Shown here: positions 30,225 through 36,696 of the stretch, piece after piece | How the letters are laid out: each line of letters begins with the position of its first letter | How positions within the stretch are numbered: the stretch's first letter is position 1 | Origin: a virus | IMG/VR virus record: IMGVR_UViG_3300026512_000037 | Location: 1 to 36,696 of that record | DNA: 36,696 nt | Strand: one strand, 5' to 3' | Notes under the pieces: model-generated | Told to the model about the DNA's origin: nothing | The model's input: only the letters and a program-made list of their open reading frames with translations | Databases searched by the model: none | Program-made: the position numbers and the translations under genes

Positions 30225-31962
30225 TAACCCTCTCCTCTGGATTTGTTAAAAAATCATCCACATTTTTAAACCCAAGCGCCTCAATATATTTTTTAGCAAG
30301 ATTATATATATTTTTCGGCGTTACTATCCCCGCCTGCACAAATTGCGGGTATATTTGCATTAAAGCTTGTAAACTTTGCAGGTTTTGCTCTTTTACCCCT
30401 ACACCCATACCAGCGCTAATTTCAAGGTCAAAGTTCCCTTGCAAATCATCAGGAGTTATAGTTATCGGCTCATTGGTAAGCCTGATGACCACATCCTCAG
30501 TAATAAACCGCTGGTTTAAACCTACCAGAAATCTGAAAAAGTCTTTTATCCCTGTCTCAGCAAATATACGAGCAACAAGCTCAAGCCTTTGCTGAGCAGC
30601 CCCCATTATAAGTTGTATTCCTGTTGCTGTTTTGTTAAGGCTTCTGGCATCTAAGCCCTGATTGTAGCGAGTAATTCCTGTCCTGTTTTCTTTTAGCCCT
30701 TCTATATATTCCAGAAAATTATAAGTCCAGGGTGCAAGCGGTTGCACAGGAAGCGGTTTTATAGCCCCTGACTGCCTTACTCTTATAAACTCTTTATCAA
30801 GCGTTAAATCTTCAAGAGCCACAGCAGTTTCAAGCACCTCTTTTTTTGGCTCGTTATTTAAGGCTATGTTAACCAAAATCTGTCTTATAAGAGCAGTCTT
30901 AATAGCTTGAATATCTTTAAGAATATCCGCAAAGCTCTTACCCCAAATCTCATAAGGCTCAAGAATTGGGCATAAAACAAAAAATGGCGGTCTGCCATAA
31001 AGGTTCTCTTCAAGCCTCAGCACTACATCATTAGCAACAGTAACAATAACATCTTCAAGCAAACCATCATCGTTAATATCATATTTGGTATAGCACTCGT
31101 ATATCTTAATAAGTTTTCTCGCTTCATCCTGAGCATCAGGCCTTGTAAACTGACTCTGGTTAGGCCTAATCACAACAGAAAGCTCATCCTGACTGCTAAC
31201 CTGATTTTCCTCTCCTGCCTTTATAGCTTCTTCTACAGCAGAAGCGTCATACAAACCCTCTTTCGCTTTTCTTCTAAGATAATCAACTGTTACTACTTTT
31301 CTGTGTGCAACAAAAGTGGCGTCTTTAATATTGCTTGCATCAGGATGAAAAATAAACTCGTCTGGTGAAATATTGGTAAAAGCAGGCTGATTTTTAGTTG
31401 TTTTCTTTATCCTGTAAGTTATCACCACGTAAACACCATTTTCGGCTGGTTGTTCACTTATCACTTCTATCACAGAATTGCTTTTCAAGACCTCTGCTTC
31501 CTCAATAGAAAACAGGTCTTTAAACTCATAATCTTCTGTCTGTCTTTCCCACCACGCCTTAATTACGCCAAGCCCGCTCACTAAAGCATCCTTGAACCAG
31601 CGATAAAAAACTAAAAATCCAGGATTTTGAACCTGTATCTGAAAATTAATGAGCTGTTGCATTATCTCAGCATTTCTATCATCTTCAGGTTGCCTGCCTT
31701 TGATAGTAATAACATCCTCTCCACCAAAAAAAATTCTCATCAAACTTGGAAGAGCCCATTCAACTGTATCCGCCACATCAGTAGAAATAACAGAAGACCT
31801 CTTTGACAGCTTTGCGAATAACTTCTCATAATAAGTTTTGTCAGCGTTATAAATTTGATAGCGCTCTATAAGTTTTGGCTTAATATAGTCTTCAAAATAA
31901 CCCTCTGCTGATTCTATATCAGTTTTTATTTTGTTTTTAAGTAACTCTCTATCCATCACCAT
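30142..31962 (-). CDS. Portal protein, podovirus type
   Basis: A 606-residue portal, long as in P22/epsilon15-like short-tailed phages. Segments include SVISTDVADTVEWALPSLMR, RWFKDALVSGLGVIKAWWER, FTNISPDEFIFHPDASNIKD, PYEIWGKSFADILKDIQAIK, and the crown/stem region GITRYNQGLDARSLNKTATG followed by QLIMGAAQQRLELVARIF. It forms the dodecameric channel for DNA packaging and exit. The start may be ATG 31962, or the in-frame ATG at 31956 that overlaps the terminase stop as TGATG. No clear ribosome site is present, which favours translational coupling. Confidence 0.9.
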   Translation of the reverse strand: MVMDRELLKNKIKTDIESAEGYFEDYIKPKLIERYQIYNADKTYYEKLFAKLSKRSSVISTDVADTVEWALPSLMRIFFGGEDVITIKGRQPEDDRNAEIMQQLINFQIQVQNPGFLVFYRWFKDALVSGLGVIKAWWERQTEDYEFKDLFSIEEAEVLKSNSVIEVISEQPAENGVYVVITYRIKKTTKNQPAFTNISPDEFIFHPDASNIKDATFVAHRKVVTVDYLRRKAKEGLYDASAVEEAIKAGEENQVSSQDELSVVIRPNQSQFTRPDAQDEARKLIKIYECYTKYDINDDGLLEDVIVTVANDVVLRLEENLYGRPPFFVLCPILEPYEIWGKSFADILKDIQAIKTALIRQILVNIALNNEPKKEVLETAVALEDLTLDKEFIRVRQSGAIKPLPVQPLAPWTYNFLEYIEGLKENRTGITRYNQGLDARSLNKTATGIQLIMGAAQQRLELVARIFAETGIKDFFRFLVGLNQRFITEDVVIRLTNEPITITPDDLQGNFDLEISAGMGVGVKEQNLQSLQALMQIYPQFVQAGIVTPKNIYNLAKKYIEALGFKNVDDFLTNPEERVNEVRANPQASGREVFSGIESERLRGNI

Positions 31963-33335
31963 GCACTCACATTTGGAATTTCTACATTCCGCCCATAGCT
32001 TGACTGCCAGCCAACAGGCGGTTGTGCTATTTGCTCAAGGTAAGCAAGAGCATCAATAATATCGTCATGTTTACCTCGTGGAAACATCAAAAGCTCACTT
32101 TCCAGCTCGGTTAAAAAACTTGCCTCTACAGGAAACCATATCGTTCCTGCCTTGAAGCGAGGTTGCAAAGCCTGAATCCTGAGCTCTTTTGCCGTGCTTG
32201 CCTGCACAGGCTCAATTTGAAAAAACTGATTTCTCTTAACCATCTCTTTCTCAAGAAAATGAATTAGCGCCTGCTGATATGCAACTTTCTCTATTGCAAC
32301 TTTTACAGGATGATACTTTGTAACAGCCCTAAAAATTGCACCTATTGCCTCGTCAGGATTATAGCGACCATAATCACAATCCAAAACAAACCAGTGATTC
32401 TCTGGAGGAACTACAATAGTTACAACAGCAGTATAATCTGCTGTATCTGCTTTGCTGATTGCTAAATCCACAGCAGTAAAAGCAGAATATCCCCTTTCCC
32501 TCCATTTAAGCTCTGCTGGTCTGTAATACCTGAAATACTCTCGTTTAAATGTTTGCGTCTCTTCTGCTATAGGCTGGTTCATATACTCGGCATACCATAA
32601 ATCAAGAAGCCCTCTTTTCCTGTAATCTTCCTTTTTTGCCAGCACTTGCTCAGTTGGAAACCTCTCAGCCCAGATAGAATTGCCATCTTCGTCTAAGATT
32701 CCATACTTCAGCGCTTCAAATCCTCGTGGCGGGTCCTGAAGCAAAGTGTTAAGTAACGAATCCTCATGAAGCACTGTGCCAATAATAAAAAATCTCCCTA
32801 CGCTGGATAAAGGCAATACATCAGCAAAAAACCAATTCTTAAGTTTCTTTCTCTGTGTTTCGCTTTGCACTCCTTCAAGGTCTTCTATGTCATCCAAAAC
32901 CACGATGTCTGGCCTTTTCTCCTGATACCTGAGCCCTCTAATGTTTTGTCCAGCGCCAAATACTTGGACACGAACCCTTTCTTGGGTTAGTTTATTTAAA
33001 TACTCTACTTGGTCAGCTTTATCTTTAATAACCTCCACCGCCTCTTTTAATACAGGATGAGAAGCCAGCTCTGACCTGAAAGCAACAAACTGCTCCATTG
33101 CCCTGTCTTTACTCGAACCAATGAACACCAAATAACGATAAAGCCCTACCATTACATTCCACGCAAGGAAGAACAACCACACAAAAGTAGATTTTGCAAA
33201 TTCACGAGGAAGCGCAATAATAATATGCTTTCTGGTCTTTGTAAGAAGGTAAGCAAGCTTTTTATGCACATCCGCAAAGGGATGTGTGCAGTATTGAGGG
33301 AACATCTTTTGTGCAAAATCAAGAAGTTTCGGCAT
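31956..33335 (-). CDS. terL: Terminase large subunit
   Basis: A 459-residue packaging motor. The ATPase part has a variant Walker A LPREFAKST (42-50) and Walker B PDIVVLDD (142-149) followed by IED with the catalytic acid (151). GTVLHEDSL (186-194) fits the coupling motif. The RNase-H-like nuclease part shows D290 (TAVDLAIS), E349 (VAIEKVAYQ) and D424/D425 with D428 (KHDDIIDAL). It cuts and translocates DNA into the procapsid through the portal encoded next. It overlaps the small gene upstream by 17 bases and the portal by 7. Confidence 0.95.
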   Translation of the reverse strand: MPKLLDFAQKMFPQYCTHPFADVHKKLAYLLTKTRKHIIIALPREFAKSTFVWLFFLAWNVMVGLYRYLVFIGSSKDRAMEQFVAFRSELASHPVLKEAVEVIKDKADQVEYLNKLTQERVRVQVFGAGQNIRGLRYQEKRPDIVVLDDIEDLEGVQSETQRKKLKNWFFADVLPLSSVGRFFIIGTVLHEDSLLNTLLQDPPRGFEALKYGILDEDGNSIWAERFPTEQVLAKKEDYRKRGLLDLWYAEYMNQPIAEETQTFKREYFRYYRPAELKWRERGYSAFTAVDLAISKADTADYTAVVTIVVPPENHWFVLDCDYGRYNPDEAIGAIFRAVTKYHPVKVAIEKVAYQQALIHFLEKEMVKRNQFFQIEPVQASTAKELRIQALQPRFKAGTIWFPVEASFLTELESELLMFPRGKHDDIIDALAYLEQIAQPPVGWQSSYGRNVEIPNVSAW

Positions 33336-33633
33336 CTTTTAACAATGCCTCCCTGATTTCAACCAAAAGCGGATTTACATTTACCTCGTGTTGATGCCTT
33401 TCTATAAACCAGCCTAACATCTTTGCTACTGCTACCCTGTTCTCCCGAAGCTCTTTACCTGCCTGTAAACGAACTCTGGGGTCCACTTCTTTGTCCCTGT
33501 TAATTTCCCTTGCAACTTTTGCTTCTTGTGCAAGGTCTTTTGCTACCTGTTCGAGGCTCAAATCTGGATGCTCAGCAAAAACTTGCTCAATTTCACTAAG
33601 AGCTGGTATTATTTCGTCGACGCTAACTGGCAT
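33319..33633 (-). CDS. Putative terminase small subunit
   Basis: Start chosen at 33633 (MPVSVDEII, 104 residues), which has AGGGGG upstream; a longer frame to 33663 begins within the leader. The protein is helical (EIEQVFAEHPDLSLEQVAKD, RLQAGKELRENRVAVAKMLG) and lacks an obvious HTH. As the first gene of the late operon, directly before terL, it is in the standard small-terminase position. Identification rests on position and size. Confidence 0.55.
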   Translation of the reverse strand: MPVSVDEIIPALSEIEQVFAEHPDLSLEQVAKDLAQEAKVAREINRDKEVDPRVRLQAGKELRENRVAVAKMLGWFIERHQHEVNVNPLLVEIREALLKDAETS

Positions 33634-33664
33634 CTTTATTGCCCCCTGTGTAAAAAATAACACA

Positions 33665-33700
33665 CCCTACTCACACCACCCTTTCCCCGACCCCCACCCC
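33665..33700 (-). other. G-rich late leader, possible G-quadruplex
   Basis: On the minus strand, read from 33700, the order is GGGG-T-GGGGG-TC-GGGG-AAA-GGG, with a further GGG at 33667-33665. The loops of 1, 2 and 3 bases satisfy the usual quadruplex rule. It starts within about ten bases of the late promoter, so it would be at the 5-prime end of the late message. In this AT-rich genome such G runs are rare. The 33664-33946 gap also contains the two promoters listed and otherwise AT-rich DNA. Confidence 0.6.
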
Positions 33701-33709
33701 TTTAAAGGT

Positions 33710-33739
33710 ATAATAATACCAACGCTTTTCATTTGTCAA
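33710..33739 (-). promoter_or_regulatory. Leftward late promoter
   Basis: TTGACA (33739-33734), an 18-base spacer and TATTAT (33715-33710) on the minus strand. It lies about 80 bases before the small terminase start and is the only clear promoter for the roughly 28-kb late operon that ends at 5393. A host sigma70-type enzyme would use it; no phage RNA polymerase or sigma factor was found. Confidence 0.7.
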
Positions 33740-33883
33740 GTTAACTCTACCAAAGACACCAGCTGTAACATTCAGGTAAACGACAATAGAAAGCGACAAT
33801 TTTCACAAAAATCAAAATAAAAGCTTTTTATTTCTGTGCATTTTTGAATACTTACAAAAAAAGAAAAACTTGAAAATTTTTTA

Positions 33884-33912
33884 TTGACAAGATAGAATTT
33901 ATCTGGTATAAG
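33884..33912 (+). promoter_or_regulatory. Promoter of the 80-residue gene
   Basis: TTGACA at 33884-33889, a 17-base spacer and TATAAG at 33907-33912. It drives a short transcript of roughly 340 nt ending at the terminator near 34259. The -35 region reads TTGACAA, like the early operator sites, but the flanks are not palindromic. Confidence 0.75.
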
Positions 33913-33946
33913 ATAAGCAACAAAATAAATTAAGGAGGTAGAAGTT

Positions 33947-34189
33947 ATGACAAAAAGTTTAATAGAGCTAAAAAGGTTAGAGAATTGGGTATGGGAAGAT
34001 TGTTTTGATTCCGTGCATGGACTGACCATGCACGGAAGTGACGCCCTTCATGATATTGAAAGTGTCAGGAGGGCAATTTTACAGCTTGAGCTCCCTGCTC
34101 AAAAGGAGCTCTTACAGGGGTGGAAAAATTACCATCCCAATTACAGTTATGAATACGAGCTAAAGGAAATAATTCACAATCTCCTTTAG
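33947..34189 (+). CDS. Small standalone early protein, unknown
   Basis: An 80-residue acidic protein (KRLENWVWEDCFDS, ESVRRAILQLELPAQKELLQ, NYSYEYELKEIIHNLL) with its own promoter, strong ribosome site (AAGGAGGTAG) and terminator, so it is an independent unit. No family recognised. Its DNA contains a 12-bp perfect inverted repeat and a second 7-bp stem, unusual inside a gene. The unit may therefore act partly as RNA or carry a DNA-binding site. Independent small units like this are often host-takeover or anti-defence genes, which is inference only. Confidence 0.65.
   Translation: MTKSLIELKRLENWVWEDCFDSVHGLTMHGSDALHDIESVRRAILQLELPAQKELLQGWKNYHPNYSYEYELKEIIHNLL
34009..34037. repeat. Perfect 12-bp inverted repeat
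   Basis: TTCCGTGCATGG and CCATGCACGGAA flank a 5-base loop (ACTGA) inside the 80-residue gene. A second stem, GAGCTCC (34088-34094) with GGAGCTC (34105-34111), lies 50 bases further on. The first could be an RNA hairpin that controls translation, or a DNA site for a dimeric protein. Confidence 0.9.
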
Positions 34190-34218
34190 CTCTTTACTAT
34201 TGAATACAAAGAATCAGG

Positions 34219-34259
34219 AAAGGCAAGCATAGGGTTAAATCCCTTGCTTGCCTTTTTTT
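34219..34259 (+). terminator. Intrinsic terminator after 80-residue gene
   Basis: An 11-bp stem (34219-34229 with 34245-34255) plus an inner GGG/CCC pair, followed by a T7 run ending at 34259. A classical rho-independent terminator for the rightward short transcript. Confidence 0.9.
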
Positions 34260-34270
34260 ATTTACCCTTC

Positions 34271-34480
34271 CTACAAAAGTTCCCCTTTTGCAGTCTTCCT
34301 CGCAATCCACGCTTTCAACATCGAAGGGAAAGCACACACAATCTTTCGTGGTGGTTTTCCAACCTTCTTGTAAAATATCACACCAGCATTCACCAGCTCC
34401 TTTCTTCTTCTCTGCATAGTTCTTGCTGACACACCAAAAAACTTTCCAATATTATCCCAGCCTCTTATTATTTCCTCCAT
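34271..34480 (-). CDS. Helix-turn-helix DNA-binding protein
   Basis: A 69-residue protein. IIRGWDNIGKFFGVSARTMQ followed by RRRKELVNAGVIFYK is a clear helix-turn-helix of the excisionase/MerR-like phage type, with a basic wing (GKPPRKIVCAF) and a terminal helix. It has its own promoter and GGGGAAAG before ATG at 34480. Candidate roles are a regulator of late or early transcription, or the DNA-recognition partner of the terminase; with no integrase present, excisionase function is unlikely. Confidence 0.75.
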   Translation of the reverse strand: MEEIIRGWDNIGKFFGVSARTMQRRRKELVNAGVIFYKKVGKPPRKIVCAFPSMLKAWIARKTAKGELL

Positions 34481-34516
34481 TGCTTTCCCCTTTTTTTAAT
34501 CTTTTTGCCTTTTTAG

Positions 34517-34546
34517 AATATATATTCAGTTTTTTTAACCTGTCAA
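34517..34546 (-). promoter_or_regulatory. Promoter of HTH gene
   Basis: TTGACA (34546-34541), 18-base spacer and TATATT (34522-34517) on the minus strand; an alternative TATATA gives a 16-base spacer. It lies about 37 bases upstream of the HTH gene ATG. The surrounding 34481-34690 gap is very AT-rich and holds this and the divergent promoter. Confidence 0.65.
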
Positions 34547-34629
34547 ATTTTTGTATATACCCATTTATATCGCACCTAACTTACTAAAAATACTACAGAA
34601 AAATTTTTTAACTTTTTATAAAAAAAATC

Positions 34630-34658
34630 TTAACATATCTTTTATAATATACTATGTT
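34630..34658 (+). promoter_or_regulatory. Promoter of the 131-residue gene
   Basis: TTAACA at 34630-34635, 17-base spacer and TATGTT at 34653-34658. TATAAT at 34643-34648 is an alternative -10 but has no matching -35 box. The following leader is short, with AAAAGGAG before the ATG at 34691. Confidence 0.5.
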
Positions 34659-34690
34659 ATCATCAAAAATAAAACAAAAGGAGTAGTAAA

Positions 34691-35086
34691 ATGATAATAA
34701 ACACACAGAAAATAAAAGAAGTAAGCTGTGGAGATTGTATTTATCTAGCTATGAATGATAATTACGAAATTTTAATTACAAAAAACAGAAGATCTGATGC
34801 AATGACAATGCATCAGGCCATAGAAATGGAAATTTATCATAAAGAAGATGAAGAGAAAAAATTGCTCAGAATCTTCTATTATAATAACGATAAAGTAGAA
34901 ATATATTACGAGAGGGAAAAAGTTGGAACTTGTTATATCGTCAGAAAATCAGAAAAAGAATTGTATGTAGGAACAAAACACCTTGATTATACATTTGCGT
35001 TTTTAAAAGACATAGGAAATATTATAAATGTAGAAGTAAGAGAACTAAATAGAGAAGTAATTTTTAGAAAAATGTTTATGCTTTAA
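34691..35086 (+). CDS. Standalone 131-residue protein of unknown function
   Basis: A soluble protein with many Lys, Glu, Asn and Ile residues, noticeably more AT-rich at the DNA level than its neighbours. Predicted strands alternate with short turns (CIYLAMNDNYEILITKNRR, KLLRIFYYNNDKVEIYYERE, GTCYIVRKSEKELYVGTKHL), and the end is basic. No family recognised. It has its own promoter and terminator and opposes the surrounding early genes, the hallmark of a moron-like insertion; an anti-defence or host-takeover role is possible but unsupported. Confidence 0.7.
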   Translation: MIINTQKIKEVSCGDCIYLAMNDNYEILITKNRRSDAMTMHQAIEMEIYHKEDEEKKLLRIFYYNNDKVEIYYEREKVGTCYIVRKSEKELYVGTKHLDYTFAFLKDIGNIINVEVRELNREVIFRKMFML

Positions 35087-35103
35087 AACAACAAACAAAA
35101 TTC

Positions 35104-35140
35104 CCCCTCAGCAGAAGCTCTATTCTCTACTGAGGGGTTT
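35104..35140. terminator. Bidirectional terminator
   Basis: CCCCTCAG (35104-35111) pairs with CTGAGGGG (35130-35137), followed by TTT on the + strand. On the minus strand the same stem is followed by GAATTTTGTTTG. It separates the 131-residue gene from the convergent end of the leftward early operon. Confidence 0.75.
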
Positions 35141-35158
35141 CTTATTATCAAAAACAAT

Positions 35159-35332
35159 TTAAACCTTCCTGCGTCTCATCTTCCCCTCCTTCTTCTTTTT
35201 ATCAATTTCCTCTCTACTCCACAAGCACCACTCATCGCCAAAAAATGTATGCCAGCACCTTCCACCACTCCACGCACAGCAGTATTTTTCACAAAAACGC
35301 TTATCTACTTCGTTAACTTTTATCTTCGTCAT
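35159..35332 (-). CDS. 57-residue Cys-rich protein
   Basis: A short gene with GAGGTG eight bases before ATG at 35332; the in-frame ATG at 35338 is too close to the site. The peptide has five cysteines (C14, C18, C19, C26, C36), four tryptophans and a very basic end (KKKKEGKMRRRKV). The Cys spacing suggests a zinc-binding knuckle and the tail suggests nucleic-acid binding. It overlaps the rusA gene by 20 bases and is the last gene of the leftward early operon. Confidence 0.65.
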   Translation of the reverse strand: MTKIKVNEVDKRFCEKYCCAWSGGRCWHTFFGDEWCLWSREEIDKKKKEGKMRRRKV

Positions 35333-35729
35333 TACCATTACACCTCATTATCACCAAAACTCCTGCTCTTTTACCATTACCCGCAATGCAAAACCTATCC
35401 TTGAATCCCGCCACATACTTCCAGCCATCATCAGGCAAAATTCCAGCTTTAACAAGCGCATCTAAAATAAACTTCTTGCTTGCAGAAATGTTATCAGGAT
35501 CACGTCTTTTGTTCTTCTCATACCAGATAAAGTCAAAATAAACTCTGCTCTGCACAGGTTTAAGCTTATGCGCTTTGCAAACAAGGATCACTCTTTCTTC
35601 CCATTCTCGCTTTTCCTGAGCATACTTGCTAAATTTTCCCCGCCTCACTTTTGCTGTATCTATTATGCGATTCATCCCAGGGAGAGGCCCCTCTATAAAA
35701 ACCCTCTGTTCTAATTTTGGCTCACCCAT
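35313..35729 (-). CDS. rusA: RusA-family Holliday junction resolvase
   Basis: A 138-residue endonuclease that resolves four-way junctions and branched DNA before packaging. The RusA signature is clear: RRDPDNISASKKFILDALVK (75-94) with D77, D79 and N80, the catalytic Lys (K85/K86), and GILPDDGWKYV (96-106) with D100/D101. A basic N-terminal half (KVRRGKFSKYAQEKREWEER) fits dimerisation and DNA contact. It lies in the leftward early operon and would complement the exonuclease-annealase pair. GGAGGG precedes ATG at 35729, which overlaps the upstream gene by 19 bases. Confidence 0.9.
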   Translation of the reverse strand: MGEPKLEQRVFIEGPLPGMNRIIDTAKVRRGKFSKYAQEKREWEERVILVCKAHKLKPVQSRVYFDFIWYEKNKRRDPDNISASKKFILDALVKAGILPDDGWKYVAGFKDRFCIAGNGKRAGVLVIMRCNGNDEDKS

Positions 35730-35926
35730 GTAAATACCCTCCTTCCATACAGTCTGTCTATTAACTCGCTCTTTAAATTGCTAACCAAAACTTGCAAAAC
35801 AGGGACATATCTGCCCTTGATAAACATTAACCCCACTTGCTTAATTAAAAACCAGTTAGAATATCGCCTCTTTACTTCTTCTACTTCTCCAACAAAAAGA
35901 ATTTGTTTTACACTATCAGCAATCAT
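35711..35926 (-). CDS. Small protein upstream of rusA, unknown
   Basis: A 71-residue protein, largely beta in its first half (SVKQILFVGEVEEVKRRYSN, WFLIKQVGLMFIKGRYVPVL) and helical later (LVSNLKSELIDRLYGRR). No family recognised. It overlaps the previous gene by 4 bases (ATGA) and rusA by 19, so it is embedded in the early operon and probably translationally coupled. A GGGGGAAGG site is present. Confidence 0.6.
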   Translation of the reverse strand: MIADSVKQILFVGEVEEVKRRYSNWFLIKQVGLMFIKGRYVPVLQVLVSNLKSELIDRLYGRRVFTWVSQN

Positions 35927-36114
35927 GTTACCTTCCCCCAGGGGAAAATCACCTTAATCTCCCATTGCTGCTGACAATGAGTGCTTCCGCCTTTATCAAC
36001 CCGTTCTACATCGATAATCCTATAGCCTAAATCCTCAAGCCTTCTCTCAGCTTCCTCAATCCTTTCATGCGGATCAAGAAAAATCGTAAAAATCTTTGTC
36101 TCGATAATCTGCAT
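35923..36114 (-). CDS. Small protein of unknown function
   Basis: A 63-residue protein of mixed strand-helix-strand layout (KIFTIFLDPHERIEEAERRL, EDLGYRIIDVERVDKGGS, WEIKVIFPWGKVT), compatible with a small ferredoxin-like fold. Its ribosome site (AGGAGGGAG) overlaps the NTPase stop codon. No function can be given. Part of the leftward early operon. Confidence 0.6.
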   Translation of the reverse strand: MQIIETKIFTIFLDPHERIEEAERRLEDLGYRIIDVERVDKGGSTHCQQQWEIKVIFPWGKVT

Positions 36115-36123
36115 TGCTCCCTC

Positions 36124-36696
36124 CTATACCGTGATAACTTTTTCACCAAGCCTTAATTCATACCCTCTTTTTATTGTAAGCACAGGCTTTGTATCTTTTT
36201 CATAACGCCACAAAAGCTCTCTTATCGTTGCTTCTATAAATAGCTGGCACCTATTCGCTGCTAAACCTTCTGTTGTGTAGAATAAAATCAAATTACAATA
36301 GCTTCCCTTTTCAGCAATATAATTCAATACCAAATTGTAAACATCCCAGATATAGGTTCTATAAGGCGGATTTTTTACGCAATGCCATAAACAATATGCC
36401 GCAATATCGTAAAGGCTTCTGTCAGCAACATAACTGCAACTATGATCGCTGAGGTATTCAAATACAAACTTATACCAGCAATAAATAACTTCTTCAAACT
36501 TGGCTACATATTCCTCATCTTCCTCTTTCCAGTTAAAATCAAGCAACTCTATCAGCCCTCTCGTCACTCTTGGGACATATTTAACTTTCAGCTCATCAGC
36601 TAGTCTTGTAGCTAGCATAGTTTTACCTACCCCATGCGCCCCACAAATAGCTACCTGTAAAGGCTTTCTTGGTTCAATAACGCCTGATAAATCGTA
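36124..36696 (-). CDS. P-loop NTPase, main part (cut by window end)
   Basis: This is the body of the NTPase whose first codons are at 1-146; only about three N-terminal codons are missing at this edge. Besides the Walker A motif inside the terminal repeat, it has DRSLYDIAAYCLWHC, a DRS-type motif seen in nucleoside/nucleotide-kinase-like P-loop proteins, and YCNLILFYTTEGL as a Walker-B-type strand. The family is close to AAA_28/thymidylate-kinase-like phage proteins, about 190 residues. It could be a nucleotide kinase that feeds replication or an NadR-like enzyme; sequence alone does not decide. It precedes three small genes and rusA. Confidence 0.75.
   Translation of the reverse strand, partial: YDLSGVIEPRKPLQVAICGAHGVGKTMLATRLADELKVKYVPRVTRGLIELLDFNWKEEDEEYVAKFEEVIYCWYKFVFEYLSDHSCSYVADRSLYDIAAYCLWHCVKNPPYRTYIWDVYNLVLNYIAEKGSYCNLILFYTTEGLAANRCQLFIEATIRELLWRYEKDTKPVLTIKRGYELRLGEKVITV
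36559..36696. repeat. Direct terminal repeat, right copy
   Basis: Matches 1-138 at 137 of 138 positions; T at 36570 replaces C at 12, giving PRVTR instead of PGVTR in the NTPase. The mismatch means the two ends came from slightly different molecules or that one end has an error. Confidence 0.9.

Noticed and set aside
34271-34480. Excisionase and a lysogeny module
   Set aside because: The HTH protein is excisionase-sized, but there is no integrase, attachment site or cleavable repressor in the closed genome.
1-36696. Tape measure protein and tail tube
   Set aside because: The only very long gene is the multidomain polyvalent protein; no tube, sheath or tape-measure pattern was found, which supports the short-tailed assignment.

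Overview
The window is an essentially complete bacteriophage genome. Bases 1-138 recur at 36559-36696 with one mismatch, so the contig closes on itself as a unit of about 36,558 bp and one gene (a P-loop NTPase) runs across the junction. The gene set is that of a short-tailed, podovirus-like phage: large terminase, a long portal, scaffold, HK97-type coat, adaptor, nozzle-like proteins, internal virion proteins and one 2604-residue injected-type protein. There is no tape measure, tail tube, sheath or visible integrase. The DNA is AT-rich, genes are tightly packed with AGGAGG-type ribosome sites, and lysis uses a 3TM holin and a GH24 lysozyme, which fits a bacterial host, more likely Gram-negative. 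The host cannot be named from sequence.

Layout. (1) A leftward early operon starts at a divergent promoter region near 2280 and runs across the junction to about 35159. It encodes a Cro-like regulator, a Cys-rich protein, a replication initiator, a helicase-loader-like protein, the NTPase, three small proteins, a RusA resolvase and a Cys-rich protein. (2) A rightward early operon (2389-4952) encodes a 44-residue membrane peptide, a RecB-like exonuclease, a RecT/Bet annealase, a small protein and a RAMP/Cas7-like protein. It ends in a 390-nt non-coding tract and a strong terminator (5347-5393). (3) One leftward late operon runs from a promoter near 33,740 down to 5392: terminase, portal, scaffold, coat, connectors, tail and fibre proteins, a spermidine-synthase-like enzyme, the giant polyvalent protein, a LamG lectin and the lysis genes. 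(4) Between the late promoter and the early operon sit three singly transcribed small genes: 33947-34189 (+), 34271-34480 (-) and 34691-35086 (+).

How it fits together. The regulator probably acts on three equally spaced TTGWCAA sites between the divergent early promoters. The initiator and loader recruit host replication proteins. Exonuclease, annealase and RusA form a recombination set. Late genes package DNA, build the virion, modify surface glycans (CE4 deacetylase, beta-helix and LamG proteins) and lyse the cell.

The most unusual feature is 4955-5341. Reading the + strand in steps of five (with eleven steps of six), 74 of 76 phased positions are G although the bases between them vary. 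The tract directly follows the annealase and RAMP-like genes and is probably transcribed with them. It is not a coding sequence, tandem repeat or CRISPR array of any kind I recognise, and it is the best candidate here for an undescribed system.
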